Shown one piece after another: positions 37,398-46,762 of a stretch of DNA of 64,000 nucleotides (position 1 is the stretch's first letter; the number at the start of each line of letters is the position of its first letter). Source of the DNA: Ezakiella massiliensis (lineage in GTDB: Bacteria; Bacillota; Clostridia; Tissierellales; Peptoniphilaceae); the NCBI RefSeq assembly GCF_900120165.1, contig NZ_LT635475.1, forward strand, positions 1 through 64,000, in the 5' to 3' direction. The notes under the pieces are model-generated. The model was given only the letters and a program-made list of their open reading frames with translations. It was not told the origin of the DNA and did not search any database. The translations under genes and the position numbers were made by a program.

Positions 37398-38939
37398 ATG
37401 AAAAGATTTTTGACAATCATTATTTCTATAGCTATGGTTATGACACTATTAACCGGCTGTGGAGGAGACAGTGCGACAAAGGGCGGAAAAGACGCTACAC
37501 TTGTAGTAGTTAACGACTCAGACGCTGTAACAATGGATCCTATGGGATCAAACGACAATGCTTCATCAAAGGCATTAGTACAAGTATACGAAGGTTTATT
37601 TGAACTTACCGGAGACGGCTCAATCAAACCTTTACTATGCGAAAGCTACGATCAACCTTCAGATACAGAATATGTATTCCATCTTAAAAAGGGAGTTAAA
37701 TTCCACAATGGAGAAGAAATGAAGGCTGAAGACGTTGTATTCTCAATCAAGAGAGCATGTGAAGCTCCAAACGTTCTTCACTTGTTCAACACAATCGACA
37801 AAGATTCCATTGAAGCTGTTGATGATTATACAGTAAAAATGCAATTAAAGCACCCATTCAAGGGCGTTTTGATGGCCTTTATGCACCCAGGCGGATCAAT
37901 TCTTTGCAAAAAAGCTGTTGAAGAAGCTGGCAAAGACTACGGTCAAACAGGTGACAAAGTTATAGGTACAGGTCCATTTAAACTTGACGAATGGCAAAAA
38001 GCTACAGTTTTAAAATTCTCACGTTTTGAAGATTATCACGGAGAAAAAGCTGGCGTTGCTAAACTTGAAATGAAAATCGTTCCTGAACCAACTAACAGAT
38101 TCGTTGAATTGCAAACTGGCGGAGCACAAATCGCTTACGAAATTCAACCTCTAGACGTTGAACAAGTTGAAAAAGATGACAAACTTCAAATGTTTAAATC
38201 AGATGACTATGGTACAACATACTTAGGATTTAACACATCCAAAGCTCCATTTGATAATCCAAAGGTAAGAGAAGCTATTGCTTACGGTATTGACATGGAA
38301 GAAATTATTCCAAAGGTATGGCTAGGTCTAGGACGTACAGCATCCAACTCAATGCCACCAACATTAAAATACTCAATCGGTGATTCAACACAACCTAAGA
38401 AACGTGATGTTGAAAAAGCTAAGGCTTTATTAAAAGAAGCTGGATATGAAAATGGATTTGCTACAACTCTATCAACAAACGAAAGAAAACAAAGAGTTGA
38501 CATGGCAACTATTATTAAAGAACAACTTGCTGAAATCGGCATCGATGTAACAATTCAAGTTATGGAATGGTCAGCATTCAATGACTTATTAAAGAATAGT
38601 CAACAAGATATGTTTGAAATCGCTTGGATTTCAGATACACCAGACCCAGACACATTCTTATTCCCATGCTTCCACTCATCTGCAAAGGGTGAAGGCGGAA
38701 ACTACTGCTTCCTAGACGACCCAGAACTAGACAAACTTCTAGAAGACGCTAGAGAAGAACAAGACGATGCAAAACGTGGCGAACTATACAAGAAAGCTCA
38801 ACAAAGAATTCTTGATACACAAGTTTGGATTCCTCAATACTGGTCAGAATTAACAGTTGCTACATCAGCAAAGGTTAAAGGTTTTGAAATGAATCCATTT
38901 GGTTTCTACAAACTAAACAAAGTAACAATAGAAGAATAG
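37398..38939 (+). CDS. Peptide ABC transporter substrate-binding lipoprotein
   Basis: 513-aa family 5 binding protein (DppA/OppA type). Lipobox LLTGCGG after an N-terminal hydrophobic helix. Typical sequences: the YEGLFELTGDGSIKPLLCES region, HLKKGVKFHNGEEMKAEDVVFSIKR (split here from the family signature), IGTGPFKLDEW and NPKVREAIAYGIDMEEI. Start set by aaggagga 7 bases before the ATG at 37398. Ligand is likely di- or oligopeptides; related families bind nickel or glutathione. A hairpin after it allows higher expression than the membrane genes. Confidence 0.88.
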   Translation: MKRFLTIIISIAMVMTLLTGCGGDSATKGGKDATLVVVNDSDAVTMDPMGSNDNASSKALVQVYEGLFELTGDGSIKPLLCESYDQPSDTEYVFHLKKGVKFHNGEEMKAEDVVFSIKRACEAPNVLHLFNTIDKDSIEAVDDYTVKMQLKHPFKGVLMAFMHPGGSILCKKAVEEAGKDYGQTGDKVIGTGPFKLDEWQKATVLKFSRFEDYHGEKAGVAKLEMKIVPEPTNRFVELQTGGAQIAYEIQPLDVEQVEKDDKLQMFKSDDYGTTYLGFNTSKAPFDNPKVREAIAYGIDMEEIIPKVWLGLGRTASNSMPPTLKYSIGDSTQPKKRDVEKAKALLKEAGYENGFATTLSTNERKQRVDMATIIKEQLAEIGIDVTIQVMEWSAFNDLLKNSQQDMFEIAWISDTPDPDTFLFPCFHSSAKGEGGNYCFLDDPELDKLLEDAREEQDDAKRGELYKKAQQRILDTQVWIPQYWSELTVATSAKVKGFEMNPFGFYKLNKVTIEE

Positions 38940-38953
38940 TTATTAAATTGAAT

Positions 38954-38982
38954 AAGGCCACTTCAATTTAGTGGCCTTTTCT
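38954..38982 (+). terminator. Hairpin between binding protein and permease genes
   Basis: Nine-pair stem aaggccact / agtggcctt followed by a short T-run. Such partial terminators commonly raise the ratio of binding protein to membrane components. Confidence 0.75.
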
Positions 38983-39001
38983 TTAATATTAGGAGGTACA
39001 A

Positions 39002-39931
39002 ATGGTAAAATATATTTTAAAAAGATTATTGTATCTTATCCCCGTTATTCTACTTGTAAGTTTATTTGTTTTCTGGTTATTGTATGTAACGCCTGGTGAT
39101 CCGGCGAGAAACGTTTTAGGTCCATCTGCAACAGAACAACAAGTTAAGGATTTAAGAGCAGAATTGGGTTTGGATGATCCGTTTTTTGTACAATACGGAA
39201 GATATCTAAAAAATATGGTACTTAAGGGAGATTTAGGTAGAAGTTATATTACTAGGGTGCCAGTAGTAAAAGAAATTCAAAGTCGTGCTGGCGCAACTAT
39301 TAGACTTGCATTTTTAGCTATTACATTTGCAGTAATTCTAGGTATTCCTATCGGGATTATCTCTGCTGTTAAACAATATAGTATTTTTGATAACATAACA
39401 ATGATTTTTGCCCTTATAGGGATTTCCATGCCAGTATTCTGGCTGGGACTTTTGCTTATAATGTTGTTTTCTGTACGGCTTGGTTGGTTACCAGCATCTG
39501 GTTTTGATTCACCACGCCAATGGATTCTTCCGGCAGTTGCTCTTGGTGCACAATCGGTTAGTGTTATTACCAGACAAACCAGAAGCTCCATGCTTGAAGT
39601 TATTAGACAAGACTATATAAGAACTGCAAAAGCAAAAGGCCAAGAAGACAAGGTTATTAGAAAAAAACACGCTCTTGCCAATGCTCTTATACCTATCACT
39701 ACAGTTATTGGTACACAATTTGGTCAGTTGATGGGCGGAGCTCTTATGACAGAAGTTATATTTTCTATCCCAGGAATTGGTCGTTTAATGGTTGACTCTA
39801 TTAATAAACGTGATATGCCAATGGTTATGGGCTGCGTACTTTTCGTAGCTATTACATTTGCATTTGTTAACTTGATCGTTGATATTCTCTATACTTTCAT
39901 CGATCCACGTGTTAAGAGTCAATATGTGTAG
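39002..39931 (+). CDS. Peptide ABC transporter permease (DppB/OppB-like)
   Basis: 309-aa permease with six membrane segments. Family marks: N-terminal YILKRLLYLIPVILLVSLF, GDPARNVLGPSATEQQV, and the EAA loop YIRTAKAKGQEDKVIRKKHA that docks on the ATPase. FSIPGIGRLMVDSI near the C-terminus is typical of DppB. RBS taggaggt. The next gene begins 9 bases after its stop. Confidence 0.93.
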   Translation: MVKYILKRLLYLIPVILLVSLFVFWLLYVTPGDPARNVLGPSATEQQVKDLRAELGLDDPFFVQYGRYLKNMVLKGDLGRSYITRVPVVKEIQSRAGATIRLAFLAITFAVILGIPIGIISAVKQYSIFDNITMIFALIGISMPVFWLGLLLIMLFSVRLGWLPASGFDSPRQWILPAVALGAQSVSVITRQTRSSMLEVIRQDYIRTAKAKGQEDKVIRKKHALANALIPITTVIGTQFGQLMGGALMTEVIFSIPGIGRLMVDSINKRDMPMVMGCVLFVAITFAFVNLIVDILYTFIDPRVKSQYV

Positions 39932-39940
39932 GTGATAATT

Positions 39941-40819
39941 ATGGCTAAAGAAAATAAAGTTAGAAAAGAAAAATCTAGACGCCAAACTGGTCTAAGTGAA
40001 GTTATGAAGAGGATGTCAAGAAATAAACTTTCCATGGTTGGTCTTGTAATCCTAATAATATTGGTTTTAAGTGCTATATTTGCAGATGTAATTGCACCAT
40101 TTAAGTATAATGAAATCGTGGCTGATCCTTTTGTTACACCAAACAGCGAATTTATATTTGGAACAGACCACCTTGGTCGTGATATTTTCTCACGTGTAGT
40201 TTATGGTTCAAGAATTTCATTAAAGGTTGGTTTTATTTCTGTTTCTATTGCGCTTATTTTTGGGGTAACTATGGGCGCTATAACAGGTTATTATGGCGGT
40301 AAGGTCGATACACTCGTTATGAGATTTATCGATATCCTACAAGCTATTCCTGATATTTTGCTTGCGATTGCAATTATGGCTGCACTGGGCACAGGTCTTG
40401 GCAACCTTATGATTGCTGTTGGTATTGCATCAGTTCCTGCTTATGCGAGAATTGTTAGGTCATCAGTTTTAACAATTAAGGACAATGAATTTGTAGAAGC
40501 TGCAAAGGCTAATGGATCTACAGATTTTAGAATTATTTTTAAACACATAATCCCTAACTGTATGGCTCCTATTATAGTTCAAGCTACACTTGGTGTTGCT
40601 TATGCAATTATCAATGCAGCAGGTCTATCATTTATTGGTTTGGGGCTAGAACCTCCAACACCTGAATGGGGCGCAATGTTATCTGATGGTAGAACATATA
40701 TTATGCACTACCCGCACATTACGGTATTTCCAGGACTTGCAATTGTAATTACAATTTTTGCTTTAAATGTTATGGGCGATGGTTTAAGAGATGCTCTTGA
40801 TCCTAAGCTTAAGAGATAG
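39941..40819 (+). CDS. Peptide ABC transporter permease (DppC/OppC-like)
   Basis: 292-aa permease with an N-terminal cytosolic segment, six membrane helices, FGTDHLGRDIFSRVVYGSRIS (characteristic of OppC/DppC) and EAA loop VEAAKANGSTDFRIIFKHI. The ATG at 39941 with aggtgata upstream was preferred to a GTG at 39932 that directly abuts the previous stop. Pairs with the preceding permease. Confidence 0.93.
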   Translation: MAKENKVRKEKSRRQTGLSEVMKRMSRNKLSMVGLVILIILVLSAIFADVIAPFKYNEIVADPFVTPNSEFIFGTDHLGRDIFSRVVYGSRISLKVGFISVSIALIFGVTMGAITGYYGGKVDTLVMRFIDILQAIPDILLAIAIMAALGTGLGNLMIAVGIASVPAYARIVRSSVLTIKDNEFVEAAKANGSTDFRIIFKHIIPNCMAPIIVQATLGVAYAIINAAGLSFIGLGLEPPTPEWGAMLSDGRTYIMHYPHITVFPGLAIVITIFALNVMGDGLRDALDPKLKR

Positions 40820-40828
40820 GAGGGAATT

Positions 40829-41824
40829 ATGCAAAAAGGAGATTTATTAAATATAAGAAATCTATGCGTTGAATTTCATACCGACTCAGGAATAGTTAAA
40901 GCAGTAAATAATATGAATTTATCGCTAAATAGATCAGAAACTTTGGGTCTTGTTGGAGAAACTGGGGCTGGTAAAACTACAACAGCCTTATCAATATTAA
41001 ACTTGATTTCAGATCCACCTGGAGTAATTACAGATGGTGTTGTTGAATTTGAAGGGGAAGATGTACTAAAGAAAAAGGGCAAAGAAATGAGACAGATTCG
41101 TGGTAAAAAGATTTCCATGATTTTCCAAGACCCTATGACTTCTCTAAACCCTGTTATGACAATTGGTGATCAAATTAAGGAAGTTATTGAACTCCACACC
41201 GATCTAAATAAAAAAGACCAAGACAAAAGAGTACTTGAAATGCTAGAACTTGTAGGTATTAGACCAGAGCGTGTAAACGACTATCCACACCAATTATCAG
41301 GTGGTATGAAGCAAAGAATAGTTATAGCTATGGCTCTTGCTTGTAATCCTGAAATCATAATAGCTGACGAACCTACAACAGCTCTTGACGTTACTATCCA
41401 AGCCCAAGTATTGGAACTTATGAAGGACCTCAAGAGAAAATTTAACACTTCGATTATTATGATTACTCACGACTTGGGAGTTATAGCTGAAATCGCAGAC
41501 AGGGTTGATGTTGTATACGCTGGTGAAGTTGTAGAAAGCGGTTCAACAAAAGATATTTATACAAATAAATTGCATCCATATACAATTGGTTTGTTCGAAT
41601 CAATTCCAAGTTTAACGGATGATGTTGAAAGACTCGCAGTTATTCCAGGTGCCACACCTGACCCAACTGACTTGCCAAAAGGATGCAAATTCCACCCAAG
41701 ATGCACACATTGCATGGAAAAATGTAAGCTAGAAGATCCGAAGATGTATGAAGTTGAAGAAGATCACTTTGTAAAGTGTTTCTTGTTTGAAAATTCGGAC
41801 AAGACCGAAAATAAGGAGGTATAA
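40829..41824 (+). CDS. Peptide ABC transporter ATP-binding protein (DppD/OppD-like)
   Basis: 331-aa ATPase. Walker [11 protein letters not shown]-loop [11 protein letters not shown], signature [15 protein letters not shown], Walker [14 protein letters not shown]-loop THD. The C-terminal oligopeptide-transporter extension with cysteines ([13 protein letters not shown]) typically binds a 4Fe-4S cluster in this subfamily. RBS aggaggga. Confidence 0.94.
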   Translation: MQKGDLLNIRNLCVEFHTDSGIVKAVNNMNLSLNRSETLGLVGETGAGKTTTALSILNLISDPPGVITDGVVEFEGEDVLKKKGKEMRQIRGKKISMIFQDPMTSLNPVMTIGDQIKEVIELHTDLNKKDQDKRVLEMLELVGIRPERVNDYPHQLSGGMKQRIVIAMALACNPEIIIADEPTTALDVTIQAQVLELMKDLKRKFNTSIIMITHDLGVIAEIADRVDVVYAGEVVESGSTKDIYTNKLHPYTIGLFESIPSLTDDVERLAVIPGATPDPTDLPKGCKFHPRCTHCMEKCKLEDPKMYEVEEDHFVKCFLFENSDKTENKEV

Positions 41825-41825
41825 G

Positions 41826-42776
41826 ATGGATCATTTTATTGAAGTAAAAAATTTAAAAAAATACTTTCCTACTAAAAAAGGTCTCTTACATGCTGTTGAA
41901 GATTTATCCTTATATATTGACAAGGGTGAAACTCTAGGTCTTGTTGGTGAATCTGGCTGCGGTAAATCTACTGCAGGTCGTGCTATAATTAGACTACACG
42001 AACCAACCTCAGGTGAAATTTACCTAAATGGCGAAAATATAATGAACAGGCACAGCAAAAAAGATTTGCGCCTCCTAAGACGGGAAATGCAAATTGTTTT
42101 CCAAGATCCATACTCATCACTAAACCCTAGATTAAATACCTTTGATCTTATAGCTGATGCTTTATATGTAAACAAGATTTACAAGGATAAAAAGGAAATT
42201 GAAGAAGTAGTTATGGAAATGATGGAAACAGTTGGTCTTGAAAAGAGGCTTATTAACTCATATCCTCACGAACTTGACGGTGGTAGAAGGCAAAGAATTG
42301 GTATAGCAAGGGCCCTGGTTATGAAGCCAGAATTTATCGTCCTCGACGAACCTGTATCTGCTCTTGACGTTTCTATTCAAGCTCAAGTTTTGAACTTACT
42401 CCAAGATATCCAACAGGATAAAGAGCTTACCTATCTATTTATATCTCATGACCTTTCGGTCGTAAGACACTTGTCAGACAGGGTTGCTGTTATGTACTTG
42501 GGCCGTATGGTTGAACTTGCAGACTACAAGGCAATCTTTGAAAATGCATTGCATCCATATACCAAGGCGCTCTTATCAGCTATACCTGTTCCTGAATACG
42601 ACTATCAGGCAAAGAGGATTATACTTGAAGGCGATGTACCTTCTCCAATTGATCCACCAGATAGATGTGTATTCTATGGAAGATGTAGGAATAGAAAAGA
42701 AGGCATTTGCGATGGCCCACACCCACAAATAAGAGAAGTATCTCCAGGACACTTCGTAGCTTGCCACTTGGTATAA
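41826..42776 (+). CDS. Peptide ABC transporter ATP-binding protein (DppF/OppF-like)
   Basis: 316-aa ATPase. Walker [11 protein letters not shown]-loop [11 protein letters not shown], Walker [14 protein letters not shown]-loop SHD. The ABC signature reads [15 protein letters not shown] rather than LSGGQ; this form occurs in related peptide-transport ATPases, so it is not taken as inactivation. C-terminal Cys motif [15 protein letters not shown] follows. The ATG at 41826 with aaggaggt was chosen over an upstream frame inside the previous gene. Confidence 0.93.
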   Translation: MDHFIEVKNLKKYFPTKKGLLHAVEDLSLYIDKGETLGLVGESGCGKSTAGRAIIRLHEPTSGEIYLNGENIMNRHSKKDLRLLRREMQIVFQDPYSSLNPRLNTFDLIADALYVNKIYKDKKEIEEVVMEMMETVGLEKRLINSYPHELDGGRRQRIGIARALVMKPEFIVLDEPVSALDVSIQAQVLNLLQDIQQDKELTYLFISHDLSVVRHLSDRVAVMYLGRMVELADYKAIFENALHPYTKALLSAIPVPEYDYQAKRIILEGDVPSPIDPPDRCVFYGRCRNRKEGICDGPHPQIREVSPGHFVACHLV

Positions 42777-42798
42777 TTAATTATTATTTATAAAAATA

Positions 42799-42835
42799 AA
42801 ACTGCTTTGAAATTTAAAATCAAAGCAGTTTTTGT
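42799..42835. terminator. Bidirectional terminator between dppF and pstB
   Basis: Twelve-pair stem aaactgctttga / tcaaagcagttt with T-rich sequence on both outer sides. It serves the peptide transporter on the plus strand and the pst operon on the minus strand. Confidence 0.88.
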
Positions 42836-42853
42836 TTTGTATAAATATATAAT

Positions 42854-43585
42854 TTATCCAAAGAGGCCGGCTACATAATCTTCTGTGCGCTTGTCTTTGG
42901 GATTTTCAAATATTTGATTGGTCGGTCCCCACTCGATTAATTCTCCGTTTAACATAAAGAGTGTATAGTCTGAAATCCTCTTTGCCTGTTGGAGGTTGTG
43001 GGTTACTATTATAATTGTTATTTCGTCTTTGAGGTCGACCAGGAGTCTTTCGATTTTTTCTGTGTTTCGTATGTCCAAGCTGGAGCAGGGCTCATCTAGC
43101 AAGAGAACTTTGGGTTTGATTGCAATGCTTCTAGCTATAGACAGCCTTTGCTGCTGGCCGCCAGAAAGTTCAAAGGCCGATTTGTCCAAATCATTGGCAA
43201 CTTCATCATATAGGCCAACTTTTTTTATTGCTTCAATTGCCTCGTCTTTGTAATTCATATTGTGGTATTTGAGGGCGAGTTCCACATTGCTCTTAATTGA
43301 TAGGGGAAAGGGAGTTGGCTTTTGAAAGACCATGCCGATTTGTTTTCTTAAGTCGTTTATATCGTAATCATTAATATTTTTATCCGTATATAAAATTTCG
43401 CCCGTATAGGATCCGCCGCGCTCTTCGATAATTTTATTTAAGGCAACTAAAAATGTAGTTTTACCACAACCCGAGGGTCCAATTATTGATGTTATTTTAT
43501 TTTCTGCAAAATCTATATTTATATTTTTAACGACATGGTTGTCGCCATAGAAAATGTTCAAATCTTTTGTGCTAATAATTGTCAT
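42854..43585 (-). CDS. pstB: Phosphate ABC transporter ATP-binding protein
   Basis: 243-aa PstB. Starts TIISTKDLNIFYGDNHVVKNI as in the family; Walker A GPSGCGKTT, GMVFQKPTPFPLSI (the PstB-specific Q-loop), signature LSGGQQQRLSIARSI, Walker B VLLLDEPCSSLD. Last gene of pstS-C-A-B; RBS taggaggt. Overlaps pstA by 14 bases. No phoU follows, unlike many pst operons. Confidence 0.95.
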   Translation of the reverse strand: MTIISTKDLNIFYGDNHVVKNINIDFAENKITSIIGPSGCGKTTFLVALNKIIEERGGSYTGEILYTDKNINDYDINDLRKQIGMVFQKPTPFPLSIKSNVELALKYHNMNYKDEAIEAIKKVGLYDEVANDLDKSAFELSGGQQQRLSIARSIAIKPKVLLLDEPCSSLDIRNTEKIERLLVDLKDEITIIIVTHNLQQAKRISDYTLFMLNGELIEWGPTNQIFENPKDKRTEDYVAGLFG

Positions 43586-44402
43586 CTTTACCTCCTATTA
43601 AAAGAGAGAATGTGTTTATGATAAGTAGGATTATCATAAGGACGAGGGCTGTCCCGTAGCCCATGGTGGTTGAAATGCCTTCGTTAATTAAAATATACAA
43701 GTGATAAGGCAGGGCCATAAAGGGTTTAAATAGCCCGCTTGGTATGCCAGTGTGGATGACAGCTCCTGTGAGCATTATTGGAGCTGTGGCACCAATAGCC
43801 AAGCTCCCACCGAGTGTAACGGTTTGGATAATTTTATTTCTTAAGCCCTTTAAAACTATATGCCTGATTATAAAGCCTTTGTCAATGCCAAGCGACAGAG
43901 CAGTTTCTAATTTATCATAATCATAGTTTATAAATAATTTTTCAAGTCTTATTTCAATAAAGGGGAAGATCATTACCGCCAAAGTTGCAGAAGCAGATAG
44001 GACTGACCTGCCAAGTCTAAGTTTATAGACAAGTAAGGTATATCCAAAGAGTCCTAGGACAATTGAAGGAATTCCAGATATGCATTGGATTATAATTCTT
44101 AAAATATTTTTAGTTCTGTCTTCTTTTAGGTAAAAGACAATATAAATTGCCGTCATCAAAGCTAGAATTGATGAAATAAAGGACGACAAGAAAAATGTAA
44201 TTAGAGATCCAATAATAGCTGGCCAAATGCCGCCTTCTTTTCCTGGCGGTAGGCCTGACGGACTTCCAAAGAGAAAATCCCAAGATAGGACATGGGCCCC
44301 TTCTTTTACTAATTTCGAAAAGAGGGCGATAAGTATAGATGCAAATATCAATAAATTTATAAAGAGCAGAACCTTAAAAATTGTATCTTTAAACTTTCTC
44401 AT
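43572..44402 (-). CDS. pstA: Phosphate ABC transporter permease PstA
   Basis: 276-aa inner-membrane permease with six hydrophobic segments, including FFLSSFISSILALMTAIYIV and ISGIPSIVLGLFGYTLLVY (the conserved G-I-P-S-I-V-x-G motif). GGIWPAIIGSL matches the PstA periplasmic loop. ATGA overlap with pstC; RBS gggggac. Confidence 0.94.
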   Translation of the reverse strand: MRKFKDTIFKVLLFINLLIFASILIALFSKLVKEGAHVLSWDFLFGSPSGLPPGKEGGIWPAIIGSLITFFLSSFISSILALMTAIYIVFYLKEDRTKNILRIIIQCISGIPSIVLGLFGYTLLVYKLRLGRSVLSASATLAVMIFPFIEIRLEKLFINYDYDKLETALSLGIDKGFIIRHIVLKGLRNKIIQTVTLGGSLAIGATAPIMLTGAVIHTGIPSGLFKPFMALPYHLYILINEGISTTMGYGTALVLMIILLIINTFSLLIGGKDDNY

Positions 44403-45259
44403 CTTTGGTCCCCCTTAGTAACTATAAAGGAAAATAAAATATTTGTAAGTATTGTTATAAGCATTAGGACCAGGCCAGCAGCGTAGAGGCTGTGGTAGTG
44501 CATACTGTTTAGTTCGACCATACCCATCTCAAGGGCAATGAGCGAAGGAATAGTTTGTCCCTTGCTCAATAGTGTAGGCATAATTGGCGCGTTGCCAATT
44601 ACCATCATAACGGCCATAGTTTCACCAAAGGCTCTACCCAGCCCAAGGATTATGCCTGCGATAATATTTTTAAGGGCATCCTTAATAATGATTTTCCTTA
44701 AGAAAAAGTCCTTACTGAGGCCAAGTGACTTGTAGATTTCATTGTATTTTTGATAAGACTCTTCCATCTTATCAAAGGTTACTGAAGTTATATAGGGGAT
44801 AATCATCAGGGCCAAGAGGATGCCGCCAGCCAGAACTGACTCGCCAGTAGCTAAATTAAATTTTTCTTCAAACATTTTAACGATGACAGTTAGCCCTAAA
44901 AACCCGTAGATGACAGATGGAACTCCAGCCAGGATATTTAATAAATTATTTATGTATTTCTTGTACTTGCCAGGCACATAGCCGACTATTAGCAAGCTAA
45001 GCCCTAGGGAAATTGGCGTGGCAAATAATATTGCAAGAAAAGATGTGTAGACGCTGGCTAAGATGATTGGTAAGAGGCCAAACTCTAATTCAACTCCTCG
45101 TCTCCAAGTCTTTCCTGAAATAAATTCAATTATGGAATGATTTTTAAAAAATGGAAGACTCTCAATAATTATAAAAATCAAAACTAAAAATAACAAAGAA
45201 ATAGAAAAAAAGGTAAAGATAGAGAGAATACCTTTAAAAAATTTATCGTTCTTCTTCAT
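44399..45259 (-). CDS. pstC: Phosphate ABC transporter permease PstC
   Basis: 286-aa permease, six membrane segments. Conserved pieces: FGLLPIILASVYTSFLAILF, LAGVPSVIYGFLGLTVIV, and GLGRAFGETMAVMMVIGNAP, which is diagnostic for PstC. It forms the translocation pore with PstA. 19 bases lie between it and pstS; RBS aaaggaggt. Confidence 0.95.
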   Translation of the reverse strand: MKKNDKFFKGILSIFTFFSISLLFLVLIFIIIESLPFFKNHSIIEFISGKTWRRGVELEFGLLPIILASVYTSFLAILFATPISLGLSLLIVGYVPGKYKKYINNLLNILAGVPSVIYGFLGLTVIVKMFEEKFNLATGESVLAGGILLALMIIPYITSVTFDKMEESYQKYNEIYKSLGLSKDFFLRKIIIKDALKNIIAGIILGLGRAFGETMAVMMVIGNAPIMPTLLSKGQTIPSLIALEMGMVELNSMHYHSLYAAGLVLMLITILTNILFSFIVTKGDQR

Positions 45260-45278
45260 ATCTTTACCTCCTTTATAA

Positions 45279-46166
45279 CTATTTTACAGGAACAAATCCT
45301 AGGTCGTGAAGGATAGCTTCGCCATTATCTGATTTTAAATAATCCATAAAAGCTTTTGCTTCACCTTTTAATTCTCCGTCGTGAACAATGATTAGTGGTC
45401 TTGAAATGATATATGAACCATCTAAGATTGTTTCTTCAGTTGCTGCAACGCCATTAACCTTGATAGGGAATAGCTTGCCTGCGTTTTGGTTTGATACACC
45501 AAATGATGCGTAGCCGATTGCGTTCTTGTTTTCAATAACTTTTTGAACTAGGGCACCCATTGATGGAGCTTGGATAACGTCTTCGCGAACTGGTGTTTCG
45601 CCCATAATAACTTTTTGGAAAACTTGGTGGGCTCCTCCGCCTAAGTCTCTAGCAACCACTACGATTTCTTCATCAGGTAGGCTTGGGTCAAAGTCTGACC
45701 ATTTTTTGTATTCGCCTGAGAAGAATTTTTTGATTTCTTCGCTTGAAAGATCATCAACTAAATTGCAAATTGGGTTTTCTGGGTTAACAGAAATTGTAAG
45801 AGCGTCGATACCGATTTTATTTACAACCAAATTTTCAATTTCTTTTTCGCTGTCTTTTAAGTCACGAGCAAGCATACCAAAGTCTGCAGTTTTCTCTTGA
45901 ATAGCTTTGATACCAGCACCTGAACCGCCAGTTGAAACGTTAACTACAACGGGCTTATCTGCAAGGCTGTCGTCGTATTCTTTCCAAGTCTTGTAATTTG
46001 CTTTGAAGTCTTCTGTGACTGCTGATACAACAGGTCCTAGTGTTGAAGAACCTGCAAATGATAATTCTCCACTTGCGTCTGATGCTTTTTCGCCTGAATC
46101 AGCAGGCTTAGTGCATCCTACGAATAAAAGTAGAGCTGCAATAATAATTGCTAATGTCTTTTTCAT
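45279..46166 (-). CDS. pstS: Phosphate-binding lipoprotein PstS
   Basis: 295-aa binding protein. Signal with lipobox FVGC, then the phosphate-loop region LSFAGSSTLGPVVSAV and VNVSTGGSGAGIKAI, and ARDLGGGAHQVFQKV. Highly expressed first gene of the operon. Its promoter (TTGATA-17-TATAAT) is strong; no Pho-box-like direct repeat was recognised by eye. Confidence 0.94.
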   Translation of the reverse strand: MKKTLAIIIAALLLFVGCTKPADSGEKASDASGELSFAGSSTLGPVVSAVTEDFKANYKTWKEYDDSLADKPVVVNVSTGGSGAGIKAIQEKTADFGMLARDLKDSEKEIENLVVNKIGIDALTISVNPENPICNLVDDLSSEEIKKFFSGEYKKWSDFDPSLPDEEIVVVARDLGGGAHQVFQKVIMGETPVREDVIQAPSMGALVQKVIENKNAIGYASFGVSNQNAGKLFPIKVNGVAATEETILDGSYIISRPLIIVHDGELKGEAKAFMDYLKSDNGEAILHDLGFVPVK

Positions 46167-46205
46167 TAATATTTCCTCCTTAAAAAATAAAAATGTTCAT
46201 TTGAG

Positions 46206-46234
46206 ATTATAGCATTATTAATTATTTTTATCAA
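46206..46234 (-). promoter_or_regulatory. Promoter of the pst operon
   Basis: Minus strand TTGATA, 17 bp, TATAAT, about 40 bases before the pstS ATG. Confidence 0.8.
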
Positions 46235-46338
46235 CCCTATAAACTAAAATTAACAACAATAGCAAGATAGAATTTTCAAAAGGGGTTTTAAAATATTTAA
46301 TTTATAAATTAATTTTATTAATTTTATCATTAACATTA

Positions 46339-46367
46339 TTGACAAATATTAAAAGAGATGTTAAAAT
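46339..46367 (+). promoter_or_regulatory. Promoter of the DUF2089-DUF4097 operon
   Basis: TTGACA, 17 bp, TAAAAT, with TG extension. It lies 18 bases before the start codon, so the leader is short. Confidence 0.82.
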
Positions 46368-46384
46368 ATAGTTGAGGTGATCAT

Positions 46385-46747
46385 ATGGCAAATAAAAAAA
46401 TATCATCCTGTCCGGTTTGCGGAGGATCTTTAATTATCAAAGAGGTATCCTGCACAGATTGCGGTACAACTATTAAAGGCGAATTTGAAGAAGACAAGTT
46501 TTCAAAGCTTAGCCAAGAGGAAAAAGATTTTATAGAAATTTTTGTTATGAAGAGGGGCTCAATCAAGGAGATTGAAAAAGAATTGGGCATATCTTATCCA
46601 ACAGTAAGGAATAAGCTCGATGGTGTAATTAAATCTCTGGGCCACGATGTAGGCAAAGAAGAGTCTAGGATAGATATCTTAAACAGGCTTAATGAAGGGG
46701 AGATTAGCCCGGAAGAAGCCACTGAACTTTTGAAAGAATATAAATAA
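46385..46747 (+). CDS. DUF2089-family zinc-ribbon HTH protein
   Basis: 120-aa protein. A zinc ribbon of four Cys (CPVCGG and CTDCGT) at residues 9-27, followed by a helix-turn-helix (RGSIKEIEKELGISYPTVRNKLD) as in DUF2089 regulators, then a C-terminal helix pair DILNRLNEGEISPEEATELL. Probably DNA-binding; target unknown. The last helix pair reappears as the first residues of the next protein. RBS gaggtga. 15 bases separate the genes, so they form an operon. Confidence 0.78.
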   Translation: MANKKISSCPVCGGSLIIKEVSCTDCGTTIKGEFEEDKFSKLSQEEKDFIEIFVMKRGSIKEIEKELGISYPTVRNKLDGVIKSLGHDVGKEESRIDILNRLNEGEISPEEATELLKEYK

Positions 46748-46762
46748 AAGAAGGAGGTTCGT

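Noticed and set aside
41826..42776. Inactive ABC ATPase because the signature is LDGGR rather than LSGGQ
   Set aside because: Walker A, Walker B and H-loop are intact, and this variant occurs in related peptide-transport ATPases; there is no sign of decay.
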